A stretch of DNA of 64,000 bases from Epithemia pelagica (Eukaryota > Bacillariophyta > Bacillariophyceae > Surirellales > Surirellaceae). The notes beneath the pieces are model-generated. The model was given only the letters and a program-made list of their open reading frames with translations, was not told the origin of the DNA and did not search any database. A program made the translations under genes and the position numbers. Of this stretch, positions 20,963 to 30,290 are shown in pieces (position 1 is the stretch's first letter; each line of letters opens with the position of its first letter). The stretch spans positions 1,736,001 to 1,800,000 of the forward strand of contig OX337232.1 in the NCBI GenBank assembly GCA_946965045.2, in the 5' to 3' direction.

Positions 20963-22156
20963 TTATGAGCCTGTCAATTTGGATATTACAAAAATTCCCA
21001 GCGGACTGTCCAGAAGAAGATTGGAGACACCAACCGCAAGGAAAACCCCGAGAATATCCATGATGACTTGGATTGATGTAGAACTATGGGCAGGGTCGAC
21101 ACCAGCCCGTTTCAGTGCGAGTGGAAGAACCGCACCAAGACATATACTTGAAAACACAATGAGAAAAAGAGCCGACGTAATAGCAATTGTCTCAGGGAAC
21201 GGTGTTGAAAAGGCCATGGCTCGAAGAAAACCAGCAGACGTCAGCAGAGAACTTAGTGAAATGGCCATTTTGAGTTCCCGAACCAAGAATTGGCCCTGAG
21301 TGGACGGATTCAACGTTCTCAAAGCGAGTCCTCGTATGACTCTCACACTAGCTTGATTACCGGCATTACCTCCAGCACCAACCAGCATGGTCAGAAAGTA
21401 GACAATCTCTGGGTGATTGGAAATGAGAGACTCATTTCGGGAAAGAATGATACCACTAAATGATTGCAAAAGCAAGAGTCCAATTAACCAGACAGCCCGT
21501 TCTCGCAAAGCCTGCCAGTAAGACACTGTGGGCTCCAATGGACAGGCTCCCTCTTCCAAACTATCACACCATTCGTCCCCTTCACCTTCAAAGGTTTCCA
21601 AAATGATTCGTGGTTGTATGTCGTTTTCGGTAGTCCGAAGACTCAGCGCAGCGTTGTCGTCCTCCAACTTGTTGATCGTTTCAAGCAAAAGCTGATTTTC
21701 TTGTTTCAGTTGATCGAGCTGGTACCTCAATTCTTCTTCCGATAGTTCATCATAAATATTCGATTTTCCGGTGTCACCCTGACGTTCTTTTTGTGACAAC
21801 TTTTCTTCCTTGCTACTGCTGCCATAAAGCTGTGCTGATTGACCCAGTCTTGTTCTCATATTACGTGAAGGAATTCTTTCTCGAGTCACAGAAACAAGCG
21901 ATTTCCATAGCGAGGGTTCATGCATCTGAGCCAAAGAGTTGCATGCCGATGTGGCTTGCCTTCGTGCACGAGAAGCCGACGCGGAGAAGAGAGGAGATCT
22001 GTAAGCACCAGCAACATGTCCTGGTGACTGCCATGCATGTACCATGAAGCAACCATTATTACCGAGAGAAATTATTAAGAATATGTGAAGTAACGTTCGT
22101 GCAACCAATTCCACCTTTAATCGGAGCAAACGTGTTCTTTGAAGTCCTTCTTTCAT
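20963..22156 (-). CDS. MgtE/SLC41-type Mg2+ transporter, probably organellar
   Basis: Single exon, 397 aa. The C-terminal half is the MgtE membrane domain: ERAVWLIGLLLLQSFSGIIL, then EIVYFLTMLVGAGGNAGNQA with the diagnostic GGNAGNQA, VRELKMAISLSSLL, and two more hydrophobic segments ending at ILGVFLAVGVSNLLL. Bacterial MgtE has cytosolic N and CBS domains; here they are absent and replaced by about 200 residues with a short coiled coil (LRYQLDQLKQENQLLLETIN). The N-terminus has a hydrophobic leader ending MVHA-W, compatible with a diatom plastid signal in which an aromatic residue follows the cleavage site. It would move Mg2+ (or another divalent cation) across a membrane, plausibly the plastid envelope. 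Family call is secure, location tentative. Confidence 0.87.
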   Translation of the reverse strand: MKEGLQRTRLLRLKVELVARTLLHIFLIISLGNNGCFMVHAWQSPGHVAGAYRSPLFSASASRARRQATSACNSLAQMHEPSLWKSLVSVTRERIPSRNMRTRLGQSAQLYGSSSKEEKLSQKERQGDTGKSNIYDELSEEELRYQLDQLKQENQLLLETINKLEDDNAALSLRTTENDIQPRIILETFEGEGDEWCDSLEEGACPLEPTVSYWQALRERAVWLIGLLLLQSFSGIILSRNESLISNHPEIVYFLTMLVGAGGNAGNQASVRVIRGLALRTLNPSTQGQFLVRELKMAISLSSLLTSAGFLRAMAFSTPFPETIAITSALFLIVFSSICLGAVLPLALKRAGVDPAHSSTSIQVIMDILGVFLAVGVSNLLLDSPLGIFVISKLTGS

Positions 22157-22395
22157 GTTTTTCTTTTTTATGCGGCCTCAATCGACGCCTTGATGGCTGT
22201 CGTCCGTTGAAATACGCCTCAGCGGGTTGAAGTAGATGGACCTTCGAAATCAATTACTGAAATAAAACATGTGTTTCCAATTTAACGATAATAGCGATAG
22301 GGTGTTTTTGATCATCTTTGCCCCTCCCACGTCAGACGTCAGACCCATTTTTTCCAAATTCTTACTTCTCGCCCTTTCTCTGTGCCTCGACCAGA

Positions 22396-24290
22396 ATGGT
22401 GAAATCCCATGGTCGATCCGTCCTTATGAGCCACTTGAGGCTTTTGGCGGCAACCATTGCATGTTCATACCCCCATGTTCTTGCCTTCTCAAAGTCCTCC
22501 TTGCCACATTTTGGAGTGAAAAAACCTGTTCAAAGCCGCGTCTTTGCCACCTCGGGCGGTGGTCGAAGAAATAGCACGTTCAATCCATTTGAAATGGTTG
22601 GGGATGTTGCATCCAGTTTACTGGGCGGAGGGAGTAACACAATGGAATCCAAAGCACCAAATGTGGAGAACGTTATATCTGGACTTTCTTCTCCTGCTGG
22701 AACTCTCTCGAGTTGGTCCGAGATTCGAGCTCGGTTGGAAAGACTTATGGTATCCGACGAGGAACGAAACTTTCGGTCCAATTTGGCATTGGGACACGGT
22801 GTGGCATCGCCACTTCACAAAATTCGACTCTATGATGAAACTAACCAAGAAAAGGATATCCGAGTTACGTTTTATCGTGGTAAGTTGAACTTCACATCGG
22901 ATCTCATGGCNNNNNNNNNNNNNNNNNNNNNNNNNNNNNNNNNNNNNNNNNNNNNNNNNNNNNNNNNNNNNNNNNNNNNNNNNNNNNNNNNNNNNNNNNN
23001 NNNNNNNNNNNNNNNNNNNNNNNNNNNNNNNNNNNNNNNNNNNNNNNNNNNNNNNNNNNNNNNNNNNNNNNNNNNNNNNNNNNNNNNNNNNNNNNNNNNN
23101 NNNNNNNNNNTTGCATGAAAGTGTGGTTAATGCTAGAAGAGAAAAAGATTCCGTATCGTGTTGAGAAAATTAACATGCGTTGTTATGGAGATAAGCCTGC
23201 GTCATTCATTCGGATTCAACCAGGTGGACAGATTCCAGTCGCAATAATTGATGGACGAGTCTACGGACAGTCCAATGACATCATGTATGCGTTAGAGCAA
23301 TTGTTCACACCAGAGCAAGGTTTTAAGTCACTCTCACCTGCAGTAAACCAGGAGGAAGAAGCTCGCAGCTTACTACGTTTGGAACGGGAGTTGTTTTCCG
23401 CATGGATGTACTGGTTGACTGGAGGAGGTGCACGATCGAGAGATAACTTCATCAAAGTCCTAACAAAAGTGGAAAAGTCCCTGTCAGAGACTGGTCCATT
23501 CTTCCTTGGAGAGTCGGTATCCATTGTGGACTTTATGTTTGCGAGTTTCTTGGAGCGCATGGCTGCCTCATTGTTGTATTTCAAAGGGTTTTTCATTCGT
23601 GTCGCACCCGGAGTTGCAACGGATTTTCCGGCTGTGAACAAATGGTTTGACGCCATGGAAGGTTTGGAAAGCTACCAACTCACCAAATCAGACTACTTTA
23701 CACATTGTTGGGATCTTCCTCCACAATTGGGCGGTTGCACGTACGAGTCTGGCTGTGAGCCGTACGAAAAAGCAATCAATGGAGAACGGGCGTTGGATGA
23801 TACTCAAGGCAGTTGGGAGCTTCCTTTGCAGCCACACAATGGTGGTGTTGAGCCAGATTGGACATGGGCAGCAGTTGACGAGGCCATGGCAATGCAAGAG
23901 GCGGTTGAACGCGTCACTGCCAACCACGAGGCCATTGTGAGATTTGCGTGTCGAGGTGCTGGGAAGAGAGGTTTCCCACCTGTGTCTGCTCCATTGTCAG
24001 ATCCCAATGCCATTCCGAGCGAATCTGTGGAATTTGCAGTCGACTCGTGCATACGAACAGTTTGCCTGGCACTGTTGGAAGGTGTTGATGAACAAGAGGA
24101 ATTAATGTCGAAAATTGCCCATGCTGTGTCTGTCGAAGGCGGAGACGGCTTTGTTTTAGGAGTAGTTGACAGTTTGGCCTATCTTAGAGATCGGATTGGT
24201 GTTCCGAGGGATATGAAACTTCCCGCAGCTCGACAACTGCGAGCCCACTTAAATTGGGCGATCGCTTATTTCCCGAAACAAGGCCAATAA
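22396..24290 (+). CDS. Plastid-targeted glutathione S-transferase-like protein (split by assembly gap)
   Basis: The first exon starts at ATG 22396 and ends at the GTAAGT donor at 22880. Its leader ends YPHVLA-FSKSSLPHF, a good diatom plastid signal with Phe at the cleavage site. The next exon emerges from the gap at about 23111 with CMKVWLMLEEKKIPYRVEKI, the GST thioredoxin-fold N-half, whose active-site Cys-x-x-Cys region is at or inside the gap. IQPGGQIPVAIIDG and YGQSNDIMYALEQL follow, then a GST C-half with FFLGESVSIVDFMFASFLERM. A C-terminal extension of about 180 residues (from about residue 210 of the last exon) has no recognised domain; it includes WDLPPQLGGCTYESGCEPYE and a helical end. 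Total length cannot be given. Family is secure and gene structure is incomplete. Confidence 0.82.
22911..23110. other. Assembly gap (200 N)
   Basis: Exactly 200 unknown bases, probably a placeholder of arbitrary length. It removes the end of an intron and the beginning of the GST active-site exon. Confidence 0.99.
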
Positions 24291-24812
24291 AGGAAGATGG
24301 GTTCAGATGGATATTTGTAACTGCTCGACAGCGCGGAGCCTTCCGGTTGAGCAACCTGTCACCGGCACAGTCTGTCGCAGCACGACCAAGATAATGCCGT
24401 CTTCTTCAAACAATCTCATATGGACCACGAGAAAATAGTGTGAGGTGAGATGTGATCTTTTTCTTCTACTTTCTTCTACTTTACGTAGACTTAATTCGCG
24501 CGATTCCATTATTCCTCGTTTTGTGCTTTTCGACAATGGTCGTGTAATGTGCACCATGTTTGGCTGGGACATCTGTACGTTAGTTATGCAGTGAAAAGAA
24601 ATAAAAACTAACTCAAATAATTGACTTTATGAAAGTATCTGCTACAATACTGAGATTGGAAAAGGCTAAGAGTGTCTCTTTCGTCTCTCCACAGCTGTTA
24701 CAAACATGATCGACGTACGACCAGACCGTCCATGTATAGAAGAAATGCCCTTGAATCTCGGATTCAGACCCTGTATACTCTAGAAAGAGTTGATATTGAC
24801 TGACTCATTTTT
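24291..24812. other. Intergenic region after the GST gene, no supported gene
   Basis: AT-rich stretch near 24590-24640. A minus-strand frame at 24303-24572 begins with ATG but reads as low-quality coding and lies in the GST 3' flank, so it is not called. Confidence 0.45.
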
Positions 24813-25199
24813 CTACTCAGTCCATTCAATGTCTTCAAAGTCATTCTTCATCTGCCGCTGGTTGAATTCTGCCAAGGGAAACTCCTCGTAGACAGCATGA
24901 CTCAAGACATGGTCTCTCGCAGAAAACGAGTCAGATTCTCTTTTTCGACACACCAGCTTGTTCATAAGAAACAAATGCAGTCGCTTGAAAAGTCCGGCAA
25001 TTCCAGTTGTTCGAACCAAATTTGGTGGCAAGTCAATACCATTCTCATTCTGGTCAGTGTTCGCCATAATCAGATATCTCTCCGCCGCAATCGAGAGGGA
25101 AGATCGCTTCTTTGTTTTGTAGGAAGGTCTGATGCGATCACGGGTGTACTGTTCGCACTGTTTTGAGAGCGGCGTCATATGCATAGGAACGGAACTCAT
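24813..25199 (-). CDS. Possible small protein, function unknown
   Basis: A 128-residue frame with an ATG start and a balanced composition, basic in the first half and acidic at the C-terminus (NDFEDIEWTE). No family, signal peptide or membrane span is recognised. The block LPPNLVRTTGIAGLFKRLHL looks like an amphipathic helix. It stands alone in a 1.2 kb interval between the GST gene and the Omp85 gene. Coding status is uncertain; it could be the last exon of a longer gene or a chance frame. Sequence from 25200 to 25524 shows nothing further. Confidence 0.35.
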   Translation of the reverse strand: MSSVPMHMTPLSKQCEQYTRDRIRPSYKTKKRSSLSIAAERYLIMANTDQNENGIDLPPNLVRTTGIAGLFKRLHLFLMNKLVCRKRESDSFSARDHVLSHAVYEEFPLAEFNQRQMKNDFEDIEWTE

Positions 25200-25524
25200 G
25201 CCTGTCTTCGCTTCGTCTCAATTGTTCAAAGTCAACAGAAAACCATTTGTAACAAGAGTGCAAACCATGGTTTACTCGAAGTTCATGACGTAAACGGACA
25301 AGTTGTTTGGTTGTGTTCCATCACCAGCTGAAAGGTCCAAATCCAGTCCCGTATTGTATATTTTTGGATAGATGGTAGTCACGCGTTTCATGAAACGCAG
25401 GCACTCACCTCCATCGCATTCAGTATCCGTTATCCGTATGAAACGCACGGTTTGTTGAATGAGCTGCAATGTCCTTTGCGAAGCTTTGCCCTTCCCAATT
25501 CGTGGAGAATCCCAAAGGTTGCTA

Positions 25525-27789
25525 CTATGCCTCAAAGTCAAGACCGATACCGACAGAATGCCTTGTCTTCCCTTCTTTTGTATAACATAAATCATAGCGA
25601 ACGGGGATGCCTTGAACGCTTTTACGGAGACCTAACCCTACACAGGATTTTCCGTACAAGGAGTCTCTTGAGTAATCTGGCGAGGCAACCAACCAATCGG
25701 CAAAAACTACGATCCTTCCATCTTGTTTTGTTTGTATCTTGGGAATATCGATGGGAAAGCGTAATTCTGCTGTTCCTCGAACAGCTCCAGTTATTCTCCC
25801 ATCTTCGGTTGCCCCCCGTATTTTGTTCGCAATTGCCTGAGCCCTGGCTTCATGTCGCGGTAAGTACGGTGTTGAAGTAGTTATAGAATGGAGCAATGCA
25901 AACACGACATCCCGCTTGTCTCTTGTCTTTGTTGACAGCAAAGGAAACGTTTGTCGAGCAGTTACAGATCCTGCCGCATATGGCCAAACTCCAATATCGA
26001 TAGTTGGGATGTACTTCTCAATTCGGGAAGGTACGAGTTTCCAACCCTGTTTTCCTACGCCTATACCATGATTTCGTTGAACACGTGAGCCTCCCAAAAG
26101 TTTGCAGTCAATGTTTGACCTTGCATCAATTTCGAGAAGAGAAAGCTTCTGCGAAAACGGTCCTAGGAAAAGGGAACAGCTTCCAATGTTTTCATGCAAT
26201 CCTGTCATGGTGGAGGTGCGCTCTAAGGAACAGCTCGCAACGCTGCTCTGTAAAAACCCCATCTCAAAGGGATTGTGGACTCGTAAAGTCGCTCCTCTTC
26301 TGTTGACAAGGGCATCGTGATCATAGTCAAGTTCCGTGGCATCAGTGACATCGGTCACTGCTGTTTCTGGAGGGTGTATTTCTGCATCAACATACGATGT
26401 CTCCTGTGTTGATTCTTCGCTTGATGATTCAATTCTGTGTTTCTGTCCACCATCGCTTGTTCCCGGCAAAGTTTCTATTCCCCCCAACTGAGTACCTGGT
26501 TCACTAGACTTGCTACCAATATAGTCTGTAAAAGCCTCCACTTCATATCCTCCATCAAGCCCAAAGTTGCTATTGCTAAAACGGAATCGAACAGAAGGTT
26601 CTTTGTCTGTGGGACCTCTCGCAACAGTAACACCAATAGACTCACCACCACCAAAGAGGTTTCCTTTTTCAAAGTTGAGATCACCTGCCCACGCTCCTGT
26701 ATATCCAGATCTTCCTAGTCCGTACTGGACATGTGAGCCTTTTTCTTCGAGTACGACGATTTGCAGCTGGACCGTTCCATCATCCAGTAACTGCGGAGAT
26801 ACATTAAGAACCGAACTAAATATACCACTTCCAGAAACTGCTTCCCAACGCCTTTCATCCCAGCGAAACGGCCTCCCTGAATGAAGTTTGAGAGCTGATG
26901 CAATTTTGGATGGTTTCGTTCGACCTGAAGTTTCCACAAGCGTTGTGTTCGCATCCGCGAGGGAAAACTTTTTGCGATTCTTCGACCTACCCTTCCGCGC
27001 GAAATGCTTGTCCTTGTACTGCCGTAAAGTCAAGAGCTCTCCAGTGTCTCCATCAACTGCCAGTTGCTGACAAAACACGATATCAACTGGCTTTTCGGAC
27101 ACGAGCGGCTCCTCAAGCATAAGCTCAGCTGTCGCTGTTTCAGGTCGAAGGTTCGCGGCTTTCAAGGAATTCAGAACGTAGCCTTCTCGAGAGTACCAGC
27201 GCTTTAACGCACGTGCAAACTCTTGAACAGAGTCCGGTTGCAACGGTCGACCAATAATGCCTGCCCTTCTTGCAGCCAACTCAACGACTTCTGGTGGAAG
27301 AACAGAGGAATTGCCCATCACTTTGATGCGTTCAACAGGCATTGTTGAAAGCTCTTTCATAAGTTTCTCTTCCATGAACTTTTCCTTACTTCGAAAAACG
27401 GAGGAAAATGCTTTTGATGCCCTCCTAAGCGGTGACGTCAAAGATGTTCCAACCAACGCTAGCGCTCCACTGACTGGTGTACTCTGTTGCATAACATTCT
27501 CTGTCACTCCAGTACTCCCCCCTCGACTCACGTTCTGAAAGTGGCCTATGCTATGACGTTTCTTGAGATTTTCTTCCATTGTCATGGGATCAGGGGTAAA
27601 CGTTGCAAGTACCGCTGTTTCTTCCGAAGACGCATCATGGAAAGATCCATCCATCAATCGATGAGAATTCGGTGTTCGTGGAGGTGGCGACCATCCTCCA
27701 CCAAAAGCGAAACCTTCCGAACAGTGACGATCCACCAGTAGAACTAGAAGGAGTAATGCAACAGCGGGGGATAGGAGCTCGAAATTCAT
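25525..27789 (-). CDS. Omp85-family beta-barrel protein of the plastid envelope
   Basis: Omp85/Toc75-like proteins insert or import proteins across a plastid outer-type membrane; in diatoms the homologue sits in the membrane derived from the algal plastid outer envelope. I choose ATG 27789 (754 aa) because it opens a clean signal peptide (MNFELLSPAVALLLLVLLV) ending in GFAFGGG, a diatom plastid motif. An in-frame ATG at 27999 would add 70 residues overlapping the neighbouring gene. POTRA-like repeats lie at about 135-250 (ERIKVMGNSSVLPPEVVELA, WYSREGYVLNSLKAA) and a further one around ASALKLHSGRPFRWDE. The barrel follows, with alternating strands and a C-terminal strand ending HSVGIGLDFEA. 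It contains an acidic Ser-rich insertion near residues 445-490. Divergent with the NYN gene, starts 194 bp apart. Confidence 0.88.
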   Translation of the reverse strand: MNFELLSPAVALLLLVLLVDRHCSEGFAFGGGWSPPPRTPNSHRLMDGSFHDASSEETAVLATFTPDPMTMEENLKKRHSIGHFQNVSRGGSTGVTENVMQQSTPVSGALALVGTSLTSPLRRASKAFSSVFRSKEKFMEEKLMKELSTMPVERIKVMGNSSVLPPEVVELAARRAGIIGRPLQPDSVQEFARALKRWYSREGYVLNSLKAANLRPETATAELMLEEPLVSEKPVDIVFCQQLAVDGDTGELLTLRQYKDKHFARKGRSKNRKKFSLADANTTLVETSGRTKPSKIASALKLHSGRPFRWDERRWEAVSGSGIFSSVLNVSPQLLDDGTVQLQIVVLEEKGSHVQYGLGRSGYTGAWAGDLNFEKGNLFGGGESIGVTVARGPTDKEPSVRFRFSNSNFGLDGGYEVEAFTDYIGSKSSEPGTQLGGIETLPGTSDGGQKHRIESSSEESTQETSYVDAEIHPPETAVTDVTDATELDYDHDALVNRRGATLRVHNPFEMGFLQSSVASCSLERTSTMTGLHENIGSCSLFLGPFSQKLSLLEIDARSNIDCKLLGGSRVQRNHGIGVGKQGWKLVPSRIEKYIPTIDIGVWPYAAGSVTARQTFPLLSTKTRDKRDVVFALLHSITTSTPYLPRHEARAQAIANKIRGATEDGRITGAVRGTAELRFPIDIPKIQTKQDGRIVVFADWLVASPDYSRDSLYGKSCVGLGLRKSVQGIPVRYDLCYTKEGKTRHSVGIGLDFEA

Positions 27790-27983
27790 GGTCCCCTTGT
27801 GTATGATGTTGGCCATTGGTCCAGATTCCGTCGAAAATGTGAGTATGGGTGCGACGTGTGATGACCAATCAAATAACGATCCAAGGACAGACTGCAGCGA
27901 CGTTTTTGACTCATCCCCTCGATGTGTGCTGACAGAAAAGAGAAAGATCTTCGACAAACCAAAAACAATATAAAATATAAGAC
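27790..27983. promoter_or_regulatory. Short bidirectional promoter between Omp85 and NYN genes
   Basis: Only 194 bp separate the two divergent ATGs. Both products appear to carry ER-type leaders, so co-regulation is plausible. An AT-rich stretch (ACAATATAAAATATAAGAC) at about 27966-27984 adjoins the NYN start. Confidence 0.5.
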
Positions 27984-28523
27984 ATGAGACATTTGACATC
28001 CCTCATATCAGCCCTCTTGGCAGCCACACAAGCCATTATCCTCCGCCAACCGAAAGCAACATGGTTCATTGACGGAAACAATCTGATGGGGCACAAAGGA
28101 ACACCACGTGATCGACAAGCCATCGCTGACAAACTCCAACCAGTGGAGCAGGCGAGCTCGGATTTACACATTCTTCTCATTTGGGATGGGGTCCCAGGCA
28201 AAGACAGCGTCTCTGTTGTCCCAGAGAGTGTCCAAGATGAAGACCTAGGAGGTGATACGACCTCCGTATTCCAGGTCGTTTCCTTGGCCGAGGGTATGAC
28301 GACGGACGATTGGATTATGGAACAGCTCGTGTTCCTCAAGCAATCTGCACCTTTTGCCAGAGTCCAAGTTGTGACAGCTGACCGTGCATTACGGAGGAGA
28401 GTTTTGGAAACAAAACCTATAGTCAAGGGCGTTGTCAATCCAGTGGTATTTTGGCGACGCTATCGTCCTAGACTAACTGGACTGAAAAGCGACTACTCCA
28501 ATGTTCCGAAGAACGAAGAATGA
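27984..28523 (+). CDS. YacP/Rae1-like NYN-domain nuclease
   Basis: 179 aa, single exon. The NYN (PIN-like) fold is visible: WFIDGNNLMGHKGTPRDRQA with the first metal-binding Asp, ILLIWDGVPG, the acidic pair in GMTTDDWIMEQLVFL, and VQVVTADRALRRRV. Bacterial Rae1/YacP is a ribosome-associated mRNA endonuclease, and plastid homologues exist in algae. The first 20 residues are a hydrophobic leader (LTSLISALLAATQA) consistent with ER entry and thus possibly plastid import, but the motif after it is not a clear ASAFAP. It shares a short divergent promoter with the plastid Omp85 gene. Confidence 0.82.
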   Translation: MRHLTSLISALLAATQAIILRQPKATWFIDGNNLMGHKGTPRDRQAIADKLQPVEQASSDLHILLIWDGVPGKDSVSVVPESVQDEDLGGDTTSVFQVVSLAEGMTTDDWIMEQLVFLKQSAPFARVQVVTADRALRRRVLETKPIVKGVVNPVVFWRRYRPRLTGLKSDYSNVPKNEE

Positions 28524-28746
28524 TCTTCTTGATGAAGTTAACCTCTGAAGGTCAGGAAACAACAACAGAAATCAGTAACCAGGTAGACTTAGACATGACA
28601 AGTTCTTATTATGTTTCATACCTTTGTAGCCGTCGTGCGCAACCTTTTGAAGCCAAATAGATACGTGATATGACGCCAATTCTGACAGGACTTTCCTATA
28701 CACCATGCTTTGCATTTGGATCACTTGTTTCTAATCCATTTTCTGT

Positions 28747-29619
28747 TCATATCCCATCTGTTTGCTTTATGAGCTGTGCTGGGTCCGAATGCCCCTGTGT
28801 CGAAGTGCTTTCGCCTATCGTTGCTGATGATTGCGTTTGCGATCCTTGTTTTATTGTTTCATCTTCATTTTCGACCACTTTTTCTTTGCCGTTTTCGGCC
28901 TTGCTTCGACTTACTACGTGGTCGGAGTTGCGTGAGACAGCGGGAGCAGTTTTGGTTGACAGGACCGTCAATGAATCGGCGTGTTCCGTTCGCCACACGC
29001 TTTTTTTCTTCGTCAGTGTTTCATAGTGCGATATGTAGTAGTCATAGTTGTTCAATGTATAGTCTCCCACAGCGGCTTCTGTTAAAGCGATTAACCGCAA
29101 TTGATTGTGTTCCATTTCTTTTCGTAGCATTAACCGACGAGCACGTCGCTTCCTTGATTTACCCTGTTGCATTCTTTTCTCCCGCATCAATTCCTGCCAA
29201 GAAGATTCAATATCCTTTCGTATCGCAATCGCCAGGTCGAGCTGTTCCAATAAACCCTGACGACGACTTCGGACCAACTCGCGAATTCGTGTGGCCGATG
29301 TGGCTGCATTGGAGAGAGATTTTTCTCTTCCAGGGTCATTTGTGGAAAGATCATTTCCACAAGGTGCATTTTCCACGCTAGTTGCTGCGGAGCGTGATAT
29401 CGCTGAATGCTGAGCATGGTTTTGATAACCCACTTCTTTCTCAGCCTCTTCGAGTTCGTCTTCGACGACTAGATATTCGTGCGTCTCTTCTCCATCGTGA
29501 TGAGTTGTTGACAGTGTGGAGTGCTCAAGAGACTCCTGATACAATCTTTGGATGTGCTTTAGCTGTGCTTTTTGATGGATCGTCAAATTTGGCTGTTCTT
29601 GCCCCGTCGCCGATGACAT
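28747..29619 (-). CDS. Unknown helical charged protein
   Basis: 290 aa in one exon with a clear ATG. No known family is recognised. It begins with a helix-prone segment (LTIHQKAQLKHIQRLYQESL), followed by an acidic linker. The central part (about residues 110-190) is strongly basic and helical: TRIRELVRSRRQGLLEQLDL, then KRKRRARRLMLRKEMEHNQL; it might bind nucleic acid. A short Tyr-rich segment (YTLNNYDYYISHYETL) follows, and the tail is Ser/Thr/Glu rich and probably disordered. Neighbours (NYN nuclease, MITE) give no pathway. Coding status is supported by length and regular composition only. Confidence 0.6.
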   Translation of the reverse strand: MSSATGQEQPNLTIHQKAQLKHIQRLYQESLEHSTLSTTHHDGEETHEYLVVEDELEEAEKEVGYQNHAQHSAISRSAATSVENAPCGNDLSTNDPGREKSLSNAATSATRIRELVRSRRQGLLEQLDLAIAIRKDIESSWQELMREKRMQQGKSRKRRARRLMLRKEMEHNQLRLIALTEAAVGDYTLNNYDYYISHYETLTKKKSVWRTEHADSLTVLSTKTAPAVSRNSDHVVSRSKAENGKEKVVENEDETIKQGSQTQSSATIGESTSTQGHSDPAQLIKQTDGI

Positions 29620-30290
29620 TGATAAGGTGTCTATTTCGATCAGGGTCTCGCAAAACTGGAAGCCTTGCCCATGGCGTTGCGGTTGCGTTGGGTGACAACG
29701 AAAACGGACGGCCCGAACCCGAAGCTATTACCTCTAAGGGCTGGGTGCACCGATTTGGTGTCTTCTAGGTCTGACCGCGCGTACGTGTTTTGTGGGGGAG
29801 GGGATGTCATCACATTTTACTCGCACATCAAAAATTTCATGCCCTACAAGATGGAAGACAATTCGACCATGGTATGAACCTCCCGATCACAATAACTTCC
29901 TGAATATACAGAACTAATTGAGACAAACTTAGGATACTCTTTGTAGATGCCTTATGGACCTGAGGTTCAGTTTGTCTCAATTACCTCCCAAAAATGAGCA
30001 TGCTAACCAAGAAGACACCAAATCGGTGCACCCAGCCCTTACCTACCGCATCCGCCAGTATTCCCCAGCGCGTAAGTCAATGAGGGTTGTTGAAAGGAAA
30101 ATAGTACCTCCGAAACACCCCCGCTGAGGAATGCATTGAAATTTCAGACTCTCGCTCACACTCCCCAGCGGAGGTGTTTTTCAGGTTGTAATTTCGTTGA
30201 AAAAAAAAAACCCCGCTAGGGGTTACGGTCACGGTCGGCGATTGCTTTTTCAGATTATTTTTTTCAGACTTGCCCAAAAAGCGAAATATC
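29620..30290. other. Intergenic interval holding a MITE and the CRAL-TRIO leader
   Basis: 29737-30039 is a MITE, described separately. From 30111 to 30182 lies an imperfect inverted repeat (CACCCCCGCTG against CAGCGGAGGTG) just before a poly-A run and pyrimidine tract near 30200-30267. This could be leader sequence or an intron end. No coding gene is seen. Confidence 0.5.
29737..30039. mobile_element. MITE with 30-bp perfect inverted ends and TA flanks
   Basis: 303 bp. The terminal inverted repeats are 29737-29766 and 30010-30039, identical over 30 bp, beginning AGGGCTGGGTGCACCGATTT. The dinucleotide TA borders both ends (29735-29736 and 30040-30041), the target-site signature of Tc1/mariner-type transposition. 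It has no coding capacity. A second, internal inverted repeat (29915-29929 and 29969-29983, AATTGAGACAAACT) could form a hairpin in the middle. End identity suggests recent activity. Confidence 0.85.

Noticed and set aside
24303-24572. Small minus-strand gene after the GST
   Set aside because: 89-residue frame in a 3' flank with no family features; likely chance.
27790-27999. Longer N-terminus for the Omp85 gene from ATG 27999
   Set aside because: It would overlap the divergent NYN gene start and hide the clear signal peptide and GFAF motif that begin at 27789.
29382-29768. Plus-strand frame opposite the unknown gene at 28747-29619
   Set aside because: It is antisense to a better frame for most of its length and runs into the MITE; no domain.
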